64,000 bases of DNA from Treponema sp. GTDB lineage: Bacteria > Spirochaetota > Spirochaetia > Treponematales > Treponemataceae. Below the pieces are notes generated by a model. That model had not been told where the DNA came from and did not search any database. It was given only the letters and a program-made list of their open reading frames with translations. The DNA is taken from assembly GCA_016286365.1 (NCBI GenBank), contig JAEESN010000002.1, positions 124,001 through 188,000 of the forward strand. Reading direction: 5' to 3'. A program made the position numbers and the translations under genes. Of the stretch, positions 8,874 to 17,677 are shown one piece after another. Numbering within the stretch: position 1 is the first letter of the stretch; each line of letters opens with the position of its first letter.

Positions 8874-10039
8874 AAAAGTATTTTTATCTTATAAAACGAT
8901 TTTTAATGCAGCCCTGTTTTTATAGCATGATTTTAATCATCTTTTTAATCTGCATTGGCCTCAAAAATTTTAAAACTGATTCTGGTCAGCTTTTTACAAT
9001 CGGTCTTGTGCTCGAAGAAGCCTCAGATAATACTGCAGAAAAATTTTATCAAAAACTTCTTACCGAAAAATCAAACTTTAAATATGCAGCTTATAATCAT
9101 ATCGAAGAGGCAGAAAAAGCACTTTATACCGGCGAAATCAACGAAATCTGGGTTATTCCTGGAAATCTTCACGACGAATTAATCGCACTTTGTAAAAAGG
9201 AAGACATAAAAAACAAAATTCAGGTCATTGTTCCAGAAGAAAGTGTGAGCCATAAGCTTTTAAAAGAAGTCATGTTTTCTAAACTGATGGAATTCGTAGC
9301 TCCTGTTTTATGTGAGCTTTATATAAACAATAATTTTCCTAACTCAAAAGAAGATTTTTTGAGCCAAAGAGATTTTGAAGCTTTTTATAAGAGGAATGTC
9401 CCCGTTGTAAAACTTTTTGAACAGGTTGGACTCGAAGAAGACGCAGGGATTTTGACCAAAGATAAAATATCACCTTTTAAAAACGAAGGACTAATCTTTT
9501 TGCCACTTAGAGGAATCCTTTCTGTCTGGCTTTTGGTTTGTGTCTTTGCAATTGCAGTTTATTACATCATCGACCAGGAAAAGGGGCTTTTTATCTGGTG
9601 GCATGTTAGATTTAAAACTCTTAGAACCATGTCTTATTTTTTCTTTTTGAGCCTTATTCCTTTAGTGCTTGTACTTCTGGCTGTATATTTTTGTGGAATC
9701 GGGACAAATTTTTTGCGCGAAATCCTGTCACTTTTACTTTACGAAGCGGCTTTAATCGTATTTGTGAATATTTTGTGCACTGTTTTTTCTTCGCTTAAAT
9801 CTTTTGGAATTGTTCTTTGTCTTACAGTTTTTATGTCCATCATTTTTACGCCGGTATTTATAGAATTAAAACATACAAAAATCATTTCTTCGCTTCTTCC
9901 GGGCTTTTATTATCTTAAAGGAATGAACAGCTTTCGATATCTTTTATACGAAGTTTTATACATCATCATTGGAGCAGCTCTCTGGCTCTTCCTTGAATTT
10001 TTAAAAAACACTGATTATAGACATAAAACCCTTGAATAG
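8870..10039 (+). CDS. ABC-2 type transporter permease, second subunit
   Basis: This 389-residue protein begins in an ATGA overlap with the preceding permease gene, so translation is probably coupled. It repeats that protein's plan: one N-terminal membrane helix, an extracytoplasmic domain rich in Glu and Lys (about residues 35-205), then five or six helices to the C-terminus. Together with the ATPase it forms a heteromeric ABC-2 exporter. No substrate-specific motif is visible. Confidence 0.82.
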   Translation: MKKYFYLIKRFLMQPCFYSMILIIFLICIGLKNFKTDSGQLFTIGLVLEEASDNTAEKFYQKLLTEKSNFKYAAYNHIEEAEKALYTGEINEIWVIPGNLHDELIALCKKEDIKNKIQVIVPEESVSHKLLKEVMFSKLMEFVAPVLCELYINNNFPNSKEDFLSQRDFEAFYKRNVPVVKLFEQVGLEEDAGILTKDKISPFKNEGLIFLPLRGILSVWLLVCVFAIAVYYIIDQEKGLFIWWHVRFKTLRTMSYFFFLSLIPLVLVLLAVYFCGIGTNFLREILSLLLYEAALIVFVNILCTVFSSLKSFGIVLCLTVFMSIIFTPVFIELKHTKIISSLLPGFYYLKGMNSFRYLLYEVLYIIIGAALWLFLEFLKNTDYRHKTLE

Positions 10040-10074
10040 TTATGATGAAACATCAAAAAAAAAGGGAGACGAAA

Positions 10075-11625
10075 ATGAAAAATTCCAAAAAAATTTTTGC
10101 CATTGCAGGTTCAGTTCTTGCAGTTGGCATTATTGCCGCATTAATCATCATTTTTGCAGCAAGAGGTTCTGTTTCTTTTTCTAAAGAACAGATTGATAAG
10201 AGCACACCACAGTCATATCTTAATGGTGTAATTAAATACAACCTGAACGAAGGTTTTAAAGATTTTTCGGGTGGCTTAGATGTTTTAAAGAATTTTGATA
10301 TTTCAGATTTTGGATCTAAGACTCAGATGAAAGTAATTCCTTCTGATCTTTTCTACTCTGTAATCAATCCTCTGGCAGGTGTAGATTTAAGCTGCATCAA
10401 ATCTTTAACTTTGGATTTTAATGTAAACAGGAAAAAGACTGATTTAGGAATGTATTATAAACTTGGTGCAAATGATGTAGATATCGTAAGTGCTGATATT
10501 CGTTTTAAATCAAGTTCAAACAGACTTTATCTAAACGTTCCTGAAGTTCTTACAAAACCAATGGTTATGAAAGATAAATCTCTTTCCATTGCAAAAATGG
10601 GCGATGTTTATGGTATTTATGACAGCCTTTTTGAATTCTTAAAAAAGGATTTTGGAAAATATACAAAAAATATTTATAAGTATGTTGATATCATCTTTAA
10701 TTCAGAAAGCAAAGTTCAGCTTGGAAAAGATTTGAACGGTCAGGCTTGTTTTATCGGACAGATTGATGAAGCAACTTTGGAAAAATTCCTTGTAGTATTT
10801 CTTGAAGATGTAAAAAAAGATAAGGATATTAAAAAGCTTGTTAAGGACTTTTCAAAAACTCTAGCCGATTGGGATGGAACAAGTTTTTCTGAAGATGATT
10901 TTGAAAGCGGTATAGACGAAGCAATTACTTCAATTAAACAGAAAATAGAAACACTTTCCGGCGAAAATGAAATCACTCTTGCTTACGAAATCTCTATCGA
11001 CGAAAACGACATCATCAATTCAAACAGATTAACTGCAAATGATTACGTTACTGTTTTCTCTTCTAACATAGTTAATGGAAATAAAAACACATTTGATCTT
11101 GAATTTACTATTCCAGACGAAGGAAGCCTGGCTGTAAAAGGCGAAGGAATAACAGAAAACAATCTTCACAACGGAAAATATGTTCTTTATTTCCAGGATG
11201 ATGCAGACGATGTACCTGTAGATGTTTTCTCTGTTGTTTTTGAAAACTTTGACCTTGCTGAATATAAAAAAGGCGGAGCAAATGGAAGTTTTTCTATAAC
11301 AGATTTTAATCCTGAACTGGATGATATCTTTGATTATTTTTCTGATATGAAAATTGTTTTTGACTACAACGATTATTCTGAAACTGGAATAGCAGGTGTT
11401 AATGTTCTTATTGCAGATCAGGATTTTGTTAAGCTTGAAATTAAATCAGTTCTTGGAAAATCTGAATCAATTAATGTGTCAGAAAAAGATGCACTCGTTT
11501 GCGATATTGAAGAAATTTCAAACGTTATAATGACTAATGTTGACTATATGAATCTGCCAATAATTTCAAATCTTACAAATGCAGGTTGTATAGATCTTAT
11601 TACTCAGTTGGGTGCCGAATTCTAA
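10075..11625 (+). CDS. Membrane-anchored protein of the ABC exporter operon, unknown function
   Basis: I do not recognise a family. The start is placed at ATG 10075 rather than 10042 because AGGGAG lies 7 nt upstream of the later codon, giving 516 residues. The N-terminus (KNSKKIFAIAG followed by a ~20-residue hydrophobic stretch) is a signal anchor. The remainder is hydrophilic, rich in Asp, Ser, Lys and Phe, and has alternating polar/hydrophobic beta-type sequence, suggesting a large extracytoplasmic domain. It follows the two permeases by 35 bp and is most likely in their operon, so it may be a cargo-binding or accessory factor of the exporter. Confidence 0.7.
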   Translation: MKNSKKIFAIAGSVLAVGIIAALIIIFAARGSVSFSKEQIDKSTPQSYLNGVIKYNLNEGFKDFSGGLDVLKNFDISDFGSKTQMKVIPSDLFYSVINPLAGVDLSCIKSLTLDFNVNRKKTDLGMYYKLGANDVDIVSADIRFKSSSNRLYLNVPEVLTKPMVMKDKSLSIAKMGDVYGIYDSLFEFLKKDFGKYTKNIYKYVDIIFNSESKVQLGKDLNGQACFIGQIDEATLEKFLVVFLEDVKKDKDIKKLVKDFSKTLADWDGTSFSEDDFESGIDEAITSIKQKIETLSGENEITLAYEISIDENDIINSNRLTANDYVTVFSSNIVNGNKNTFDLEFTIPDEGSLAVKGEGITENNLHNGKYVLYFQDDADDVPVDVFSVVFENFDLAEYKKGGANGSFSITDFNPELDDIFDYFSDMKIVFDYNDYSETGIAGVNVLIADQDFVKLEIKSVLGKSESINVSEKDALVCDIEEISNVIMTNVDYMNLPIISNLTNAGCIDLITQLGAEF

Positions 11626-11642
11626 AATAAAACGGTAACGAT

Positions 11643-11691
11643 GAAAATGGTAATGGTGCTTATTGAATGATGAGCACTGTTACTGATTTTC
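11643..11691. terminator. Hairpin between convergent genes (probable bidirectional terminator)
   Basis: GTAATGGTGCT (11650-11660) can pair with AGCACTGTTAC (11673-11683) through two G-U pairs. The stem is extended by GAAAAT (11643-11648) against ATTTTC (11686-11691). It sits at the junction of two convergent genes and includes the GH51 stop codon. The U-tract is short. Confidence 0.45.
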
Positions 11692-13744
11692 CGCTTACTT
11701 TAATTTCACCAGAGAGAGTTTTATTCTGATTAAGTACTACAGCTTCTTCGGGAGCGCGCTTCTGACAAATCTCCAGGTTAGAAAGCTTTGAATTCTTAAG
11801 AACCTTATTTCCTTCTTTTAAATCTACAGCGTCTGTCGGTACAACTTTTTTAGCTTTTCCAGATAAAGCCTGCATTGTAACAATTTTTGCCTTTGCAGAA
11901 AGTGGTTTTTTGTCTGTACTCAAAAGTTCAATATTCTGTTCTTCTTTCGAGCCGTTAACAATCTTAATGATTTTCTGTGTTCCGTTTTTAACAGCCGAAA
12001 TATAAATTCCTGATTTTCTGAGTGTTTTTTCCTGACCGTTTAATTCAAGTGCAGCTGTACCAGAATAATCAGAGAAGAGCTTCTGGATGTAATAGCTTGG
12101 TGTTAAAACAACCTTTTCTGTATCAAACCAGATAAGATCTGGAGTCCACTGTGAATGTCCTATTCTGTTAAAGAGTGGTGCATAAGAAGCAAATTCTACA
12201 AGGTCGCCGTTTCTTTCCATACCGGTCATCATTGCAGCTTCGGCTACAGCGCCTTCTACAGAGTTAGAAAGGTTTACATCGTGGCTTGCGTATTCTCCTG
12301 CAAAAACCTTTATGTCGCGAGGGTATTTGTCGTATAAAGCAACGTTTTCGTAGAGCCATTCCGGGGCAACATAGTAGTGTTCGTCTACGGCATAAGTAAA
12401 GTTTTTATTTGTCTTGATGTTTTTACGGTAGAAGTTCCATGCCGAAGTGTGTAAAGGATGATTTATAAATGGACCTGCCGTACCAAGGCATTTGATTTTT
12501 GGATATTTTTTATGGATTGCCTTTTCAAAAGCGATGTAACGTGGAGCAAGGTCTACGGCACCGCTTTCCCACTGTTCATTTCCGATTGCAAGAAGCTCAA
12601 GGTTGAATGGTTTTGGATGTCCCATCTGGGCACGGAGCTTTCCCCATTTAGAAGTAACAGGTCCGTTTGCAAATTCGATTAAATCAAGGGCGTCCTGTAC
12701 ATATTTTTCAAACTCTTCTGAGTTTACAGGAACAGTCTCGTAAGAACGGAACTGGCATGCAACACCAATGTTTAATACTGGAAGAGGTTTACATACGCGT
12801 TGTTTAGAAGATAAAAGCTCGCACAGGAGGAAGTATTCATAAAAACCGATTCCGTAGCTCTGCATATAATGGCAGTCAGGCATTTCGTACTGTCCGATTG
12901 TATTTCCACCCTGTACGGCCCAGAGACAGGTGTTTATTTTTCTGTCTTTTAATTCACCAACGGTGTTTTTCCACTGGTAACGGCGCATCAAACTTGTACC
13001 TTCTACAATACATCCGCCCGGAAAGCGTAGGAAAGCCGGGTGTAAATCTTTTAAAGCATTGAATAAATCTTTTCGGAATACACCTTTTACTGCATCTTGG
13101 GGGATTAAAGAAATAAGATCAAACTCAACAGTTCCCGGTTTAGAAAGCGAAAGCTCGAATAAAGCATTCTGAACGTCTTTTTTTGCTTCAAGAACGCCTT
13201 CGTAATAATGCCAGTCCATTGTGTCGCAGGTAACTTTGATTGTATCCATCCATTCTTTAGGACGTTTTACCGCATTTTTAAAAGTGATTTCTGTCTTTGC
13301 AAAAACGCTTCCTTTTTTTACCACAGAAGCAATAATCGTTCCTTTAGGGTAATCAACTTCGCGGGCATAAAAAGAAAGCTTGTACTTCATTCCTTTTTTA
13401 AGGAAGAGGCCGTCGTATGCCTTGTTTGTAAATCCTTCTCCTGCCTTTTTTGCAGTGAATCTTAAATAATGGGGATTATTTTCCGAAACAGGCTGATTAA
13501 AAGAAATCTGGAGGTTTTCCGGATGGCCCGAGTTTGAAGACCAGGCATAGAGATTATCTTCCTGTAAAACATAGTTGTGATTTTCTCCACAGCTTTTTAC
13601 AGCTTCGAATGAACGGTTTTCTATTAATTCTGCATAAAGACCGCCGTCTGCCGCAAAGTTTATGTCTTCGAAGAAAAGACCTGTCATGTCTGGAGTGATT
13701 TTTTTAGAAATTCTATCCGAAATGATGAGTTTATTTGTGGCCAT
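11660..13744 (-). CDS. Alpha-L-arabinofuranosidase, glycoside hydrolase family 51
   Basis: The 694-residue protein follows the GH51 plan: an N-terminal beta-domain, a TIM barrel with RFPGGC early in the barrel, the acid/base Glu390 in AIGNEQW and the nucleophile Glu484 in FAGEYASH, then a C-terminal beta-sandwich. It should release terminal arabinofuranose from arabinoxylan or arabino-oligosaccharides with retention of configuration. There is no signal peptide, so it probably acts in the cytoplasm. AGAGG lies upstream of the ATG, and a LacI-type operator lies directly between this site and the -10 box. It is slightly longer than typical bacterial GH51 enzymes (about 500 residues), nearer to the long form. 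Confidence 0.92.
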   Translation of the reverse strand: MATNKLIISDRISKKITPDMTGLFFEDINFAADGGLYAELIENRSFEAVKSCGENHNYVLQEDNLYAWSSNSGHPENLQISFNQPVSENNPHYLRFTAKKAGEGFTNKAYDGLFLKKGMKYKLSFYAREVDYPKGTIIASVVKKGSVFAKTEITFKNAVKRPKEWMDTIKVTCDTMDWHYYEGVLEAKKDVQNALFELSLSKPGTVEFDLISLIPQDAVKGVFRKDLFNALKDLHPAFLRFPGGCIVEGTSLMRRYQWKNTVGELKDRKINTCLWAVQGGNTIGQYEMPDCHYMQSYGIGFYEYFLLCELLSSKQRVCKPLPVLNIGVACQFRSYETVPVNSEEFEKYVQDALDLIEFANGPVTSKWGKLRAQMGHPKPFNLELLAIGNEQWESGAVDLAPRYIAFEKAIHKKYPKIKCLGTAGPFINHPLHTSAWNFYRKNIKTNKNFTYAVDEHYYVAPEWLYENVALYDKYPRDIKVFAGEYASHDVNLSNSVEGAVAEAAMMTGMERNGDLVEFASYAPLFNRIGHSQWTPDLIWFDTEKVVLTPSYYIQKLFSDYSGTAALELNGQEKTLRKSGIYISAVKNGTQKIIKIVNGSKEEQNIELLSTDKKPLSAKAKIVTMQALSGKAKKVVPTDAVDLKEGNKVLKNSKLSNLEICQKRAPEEAVVLNQNKTLSGEIKVSGKSVTVLIIQ

Positions 13745-13755
13745 TTTTAACCTCT

Positions 13756-13779
13756 TGTTAAACGATTAACTAAATTATA
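13756..13779 (-). promoter_or_regulatory. GH51 promoter -10 box and LacI-type operator
   Basis: On the minus strand TATAAT (13774-13779) is followed immediately by the operator. On the plus strand 13756-13771 reads TGTTAAACGATTAACT, which matches the perfect palindrome at 3767-3782 at 14 of 16 positions. TTTATA 17 bp upstream is a weak -35. The site would be occupied at the transcription start and adjoins the ribosome-binding site. Confidence 0.6.
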
Positions 13780-13795
13780 ATGCAGTTTGGGATAA

Positions 13796-14698
13796 TTATA
13801 AACCGGAAAATTCCGTATCTTTGCAGTGTTCGGAGTAAATAAAGTTTACAATGGCCATTGTGATGATGATTATATATCCTATAAGACTCAAATAGTCCGG
13901 GAACTGACCAAAGAACATAAAGCCAAAGAGCGTAGAGAATAAAACCTGTGAATAATCGTAAATGGAAATTTTATTCGCCGGTGCATGATAGTATGCTGCC
14001 GTAACAGAAAACTGTCCGCCTGCGGCACAAGCACCTGCACAAATGAGCATCCCGGTCTGATACAAGGTCATAGGATTAAAGCTTACAATCATATACGGGA
14101 CGGAAAGAAGCATGGAAAAAGCCGAAAAAAACAGAATGATTATTTTTCCGTTACAGTGAAGGTAACTGAGCTTTCTTACGCTTGCATAGGCAAGACCCGC
14201 TCCAACTCCACCCATAAAAGCTGCTAAAGTCGGAAGCATCTGTGTAAAATTAAAAGAAGGTTTTACAATCAGGATGGAACCCGAAAAGGCAATTATGATG
14301 CAGATGAGAGGAAGAGGTTTTATTTTTTCTTTTAAGATGATGTAGCTGAAAAGAATCGTAAAGAATGGTGCCATCTTATTTAAGATTGCCGCATCGGAAA
14401 GAAGGATTCTGTCTATGGCGTAAAAGTTTCCGAATACACCGACGGAACCCGCAATTGCCCTTAAAATAAGAAAGAGCATGGAACCCTTTGGAATTGTTAC
14501 CGCTTCTTTTCCGTTTTTTCTGTAGTCGCGGATGGTTCCCGTTAGTGCAATTATAAATGCAACGGCATTACGGAAAAATGCTTTCTGAATAAAATGAATG
14601 TCGCCGGCTAGCTTTACGAAAACAGCCATGAGTGCAAAAAAGAAGGCAGAGGAAATTAAGAAAAAAATTCCTTTTTTTGTATCCGACGTCTCTATCAT
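13796..14698 (-). CDS. EamA/DMT-superfamily transporter
   Basis: This 300-residue protein is almost wholly hydrophobic, with about ten membrane helices in two repeats of five, the EamA (RhaT/YdcZ-like) drug/metabolite transporter architecture. A conserved Pro-containing segment (ILKEKIKPLP) lies near the end of the first repeat. It starts directly where nudC ends and is the last gene of the MATE-nudC-eamA operon. The substrate is not predictable; exporters of amino acids or small metabolites are common in this family. Confidence 0.85.
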   Translation of the reverse strand: MIETSDTKKGIFFLISSAFFFALMAVFVKLAGDIHFIQKAFFRNAVAFIIALTGTIRDYRKNGKEAVTIPKGSMLFLILRAIAGSVGVFGNFYAIDRILLSDAAILNKMAPFFTILFSYIILKEKIKPLPLICIIIAFSGSILIVKPSFNFTQMLPTLAAFMGGVGAGLAYASVRKLSYLHCNGKIIILFFSAFSMLLSVPYMIVSFNPMTLYQTGMLICAGACAAGGQFSVTAAYYHAPANKISIYDYSQVLFSTLFGFMFFGQFPDYLSLIGYIIIITMAIVNFIYSEHCKDTEFSGL

Positions 14699-15442
14699 CT
14701 AAATCTCGTTATGAATTAATTTATAGGCTATTGAACCAGGCTTTGGACTTGCAGGACAGTTATTCGGGTCAAACCATTTTGCTTCTGCAATCTCTTCTTT
14801 CTGGAGTACAAGGTCACCGCTTTCGTATTCGCACGAAAAACCGAGCATCAGCTGATCCGGGAACGGCCATGCCTGACTTCCACGATATTTTATATTTTTT
14901 ATCTTTAATCCGGTCTCTTCAAAAACTTCCCGACGCACAGCGTGTTCTGCGGATTCACCGGCTTCTATAAATCCCGCTATACAGGCAAATGTATCCTGAT
15001 TACGGTATGTGTGGCGTGCTAAAAGAATTTTATCATCCTTCTGGATAAGTACGATAACACATGGTTCGATTTTGGGGAAAATAATTTTTTTGCAGGAAGT
15101 ACATTCAAGAGCAGTTAATGTGTTGTGATCTTTTAAAGGCTTTCCGCATGAGCCGCAGAATTTATTTGATTCGTGCCAGTTTAAAAGACTTTTTGCCCTG
15201 GAAGCAAGAATGTTTTCTTCGTCTTCGTGACAGGCAAAATATTGTCGCAGCTGGATTGTTTTAAGACCTTTTGGAAGGTTATTCAGGGAAGAAAGTCCCA
15301 GAGCCTGATAATCAAACTGTTTTTCTTTAAAAAGTCCTTTTATGGAATTTTCTGCCTTCAGCTTTTCTAAATCTGCTAGCTCAGGTAGAGAATCATCATC
15401 TTTAAGAATTATTTCTTTTTCATAAAAGATATAATTTTTCAT
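14699..15442 (-). CDS. nudC: NADH pyrophosphatase / RNA-decapping Nudix hydrolase NudC
   Basis: The 247-residue protein has an N-terminal domain, a four-Cys zinc ribbon (CGSCGKPL and CTSCKK, about residues 96-118) and a C-terminal Nudix domain with the box G-x5-E-x7-RE-x2-EE-x-G (starting GFIEAGESAEHA). After it comes SQAWPFPDQLM, the variant of the SQPWPFP motif that identifies NudC. The enzyme hydrolyses NAD(H) to NMN(H) and AMP and removes NAD caps from RNA. It lies 2 bp downstream of the MATE gene and abuts the EamA gene. Confidence 0.93.
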   Translation of the reverse strand: MKNYIFYEKEIILKDDDSLPELADLEKLKAENSIKGLFKEKQFDYQALGLSSLNNLPKGLKTIQLRQYFACHEDEENILASRAKSLLNWHESNKFCGSCGKPLKDHNTLTALECTSCKKIIFPKIEPCVIVLIQKDDKILLARHTYRNQDTFACIAGFIEAGESAEHAVRREVFEETGLKIKNIKYRGSQAWPFPDQLMLGFSCEYESGDLVLQKEEIAEAKWFDPNNCPASPKPGSIAYKLIHNEI

Positions 15443-15444
15443 TT

Positions 15445-16815
15445 TTAAGTTTCGCTGACCTTCTTTTTTAGAAGTGCACGTTTCATAAATTTATAACGAA
15501 TCCATGCAGTAGCGCCGCTTAAAAACCATACAATTCCTACAGACCACCAGATTCCCCAGTAACCTATGGATTCTATGCGCGTAAGGATAAATGGTACAGT
15601 AAAGCGACCTATTACCTCTATTATACCATTTAAAAGTGCGAAAAAGGAATCCCCAATACCAGATAAAATTCCGCGGACAACGTAAATAAGACCAAGGAAG
15701 ATATAAAAATAACTGGAAATTCGTAATGCTGCAGCCCCGTCTATTTTTACAATAGGATTATCAACGAAGATAAAGCTTTTTCCAAAGAGCTGGATAACCG
15801 GAATCATGATAAGAGTAAAGATTGTCATAATCCAGAGGCAGCGGTGGTAGCCTTTTATAATTCTGTCGTATTTTTTTGCACCGTAGTTCTGTCCCGCAAA
15901 GGTAGAAAGGGCAGCAGCTATAGTCTGGTAAGGCTGATGGATAACCTGTTCCAGCTTGCTTGTTGCTCCAAAGGTTGCAACCGCTGTAGAACCGTATCCG
16001 TTTACGACAGTCTGAAGAGCCATACAGGAAACAGCAATCATCGAAAACTGGAGCGAAAGCGGGAATCCGAGCTTAAGACATTTTTTAATCATATATGGAT
16101 TAACGCGGAAGTCTGATTTTGAAAACTTAAAATATGGATTTGCCTTAAGCGCATAAATAAAGCACAAAAAACCAGAAACAAACTGCGAGATGATTGTTGC
16201 AATTCCAGCCCCTACAACTCCCATATTAAAAACCAGGATAAAAATAAGATCCAGGATGATGTTTAAGATTGTTGCAAAAACCAGGAAGAAGAGCGGAGAT
16301 TTTGAATCCCCAAGGGCGCGGAGTATGGAAGAAATATAGTTATAAAGCGAGATAAAAATAATACCCACACTGTTGATTCTTAAATAGGTGGTTGCAGTGG
16401 CACGGATGTTTTTAGGAGTATCCAGAAGTTCAAGGAAAGGGCCTGCGAAAATAAAAGAAATAAGACCAATGAGAAGTGGCATTACAAACATTATATATCC
16501 AACGTTTATAATACAGTTTTTGATTTTCTTTTCGTCATTTTCGCCGAAGAATTGCGAAGTGATTATTCCTCCGCCAGAACCAAAGCCGTTACAGAGTGCA
16601 AAAAAGAAAAATGTGATGGAAGCGGTTGCGTTAATTGCCGCAAAAGGATCGCTTCCAAGGTATTCACCTACGATTACTGCATCTGCAAGGTTATAGGCCT
16701 GCTGGAAGATGTTTCCGATGAGCATAGGTATAGAGAAAATTAAAATGAGTTTGAGGGGATTTCCCTCTGTCATATTTAAAGTCTGATCTTTAAATGCAAA
16801 TTTAAATTTACTCAT
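15445..16815 (-). CDS. MATE-family efflux transporter
   Basis: The 456-residue protein has about twelve membrane helices in two homologous halves and opens with LKLILIFSIPMLIGNIFQQ, the usual MATE start with Pro in the first helix. Motifs such as GxYLG and ALGDSKSP fit the prokaryotic MATE/NorM-like group. These pumps export cationic drugs or metabolites using Na+ or H+. It is the first gene of the operon with nudC and eamA. The 16816-16939 gap upstream holds an AT-rich promoter region and the terminator of the neighbouring operon. Confidence 0.9.
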   Translation of the reverse strand: MSKFKFAFKDQTLNMTEGNPLKLILIFSIPMLIGNIFQQAYNLADAVIVGEYLGSDPFAAINATASITFFFFALCNGFGSGGGIITSQFFGENDEKKIKNCIINVGYIMFVMPLLIGLISFIFAGPFLELLDTPKNIRATATTYLRINSVGIIFISLYNYISSILRALGDSKSPLFFLVFATILNIILDLIFILVFNMGVVGAGIATIISQFVSGFLCFIYALKANPYFKFSKSDFRVNPYMIKKCLKLGFPLSLQFSMIAVSCMALQTVVNGYGSTAVATFGATSKLEQVIHQPYQTIAAALSTFAGQNYGAKKYDRIIKGYHRCLWIMTIFTLIMIPVIQLFGKSFIFVDNPIVKIDGAAALRISSYFYIFLGLIYVVRGILSGIGDSFFALLNGIIEVIGRFTVPFILTRIESIGYWGIWWSVGIVWFLSGATAWIRYKFMKRALLKKKVSET

Positions 16816-16879
16816 ATTTAATCACAGTTTATAGATTTTTGATTTTTATAAATATACAAATTCAATTTAATAATTGTAT

Positions 16880-16900
16880 AAAAAAATCAGCGGGAGGCTG
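16880..16900 (-). terminator. Weak Rho-independent terminator after the CmpB-like gene
   Basis: On the minus strand CAGC-CTCCC-GCTG is followed by A and seven T. The stem is only four base pairs, but the U-tract is good and it lies at the end of the four-gene operon that starts at 21926. Confidence 0.45.
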
Positions 16901-16939
16901 CAAAAACGGAGAAAAATAAGGGATTTTACCTGCAAAAGC

Positions 16940-17668
16940 TTACTTTTTAAAGCGGTCGATGTATTTTCTAAAGACTTCTGTTAAAGAATCCTTGTCGGTC
17001 TTAAAAGAAAAGAGGAAGTGTATTTTCTGCTTCTGTTCTTCGTTGATTTTTCTAATCTGCTGCTTTAAGTTTTCAAGGATGATAATCATCTGGTTTTCTT
17101 TTGCGAGCTTCTTTAATTTAGAAACAAGGTTGAAAGAATAGATAACATCGATTGTCATAATTCCGTAGAAAAATCCTATTACAAAAGAAAAGGCGATGTG
17201 ATTTGTAAACCAGAAAACCCAGGAAATAATACGCGGGTTTATAAAAAAGTAGTATAGAGCACTCAAGACAATCCAGTAAAAAGAGAACTGTGGACAGATA
17301 ATTCCCTTGATGTTACCAAAGCAGTCTGAATAATCCCAGAGCTTAATCTTCATTCCTTTTATAAAAATTAATCCTGCAATAAATTCTATAAAAGTGATGC
17401 AGATTGACATCACTATAAAAAGAGAAATCTGTTTTACAATCGGATTTTCAATGAACCATAAGTCAATTTTAGAAAGAAGATATAAAATTGTGAGAGAAAA
17501 GCCGTAAAGAGGAAGACAGGGACCTACTAAAAAGCCCGGGTTAATCCATTTTCTGTCGGGATTATTTTTTGAAAGAAAGCGACGGAAAAAAAGCTCTAAG
17601 ACCCAGCCGAAAAAGCTTCCTACAGAGAATAAAAATAAAATGACCAAAAAAAGCTGCATGAACATCAT
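16940..17668 (-). CDS. CmpB-family (putative ABC-transporter type IV) membrane protein
   Basis: The 242-residue protein has five or six membrane helices. Early on it reads FFGWVLELFFRRF and then GFLVGPCLPLYGF, the pattern of the CmpB/'ABC-transporter type IV' membrane family. The C-terminal 60 residues are charged and probably cytoplasmic. The biochemical role of the family is not established. It begins 9 bp after the transglutaminase-like gene and is the last gene of the operon. Confidence 0.75.
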   Translation of the reverse strand: MMFMQLFLVILFLFSVGSFFGWVLELFFRRFLSKNNPDRKWINPGFLVGPCLPLYGFSLTILYLLSKIDLWFIENPIVKQISLFIVMSICITFIEFIAGLIFIKGMKIKLWDYSDCFGNIKGIICPQFSFYWIVLSALYYFFINPRIISWVFWFTNHIAFSFVIGFFYGIMTIDVIYSFNLVSKLKKLAKENQMIIILENLKQQIRKINEEQKQKIHFLFSFKTDKDSLTEVFRKYIDRFKK

Positions 17669-17677
17669 ATTTTAAAG

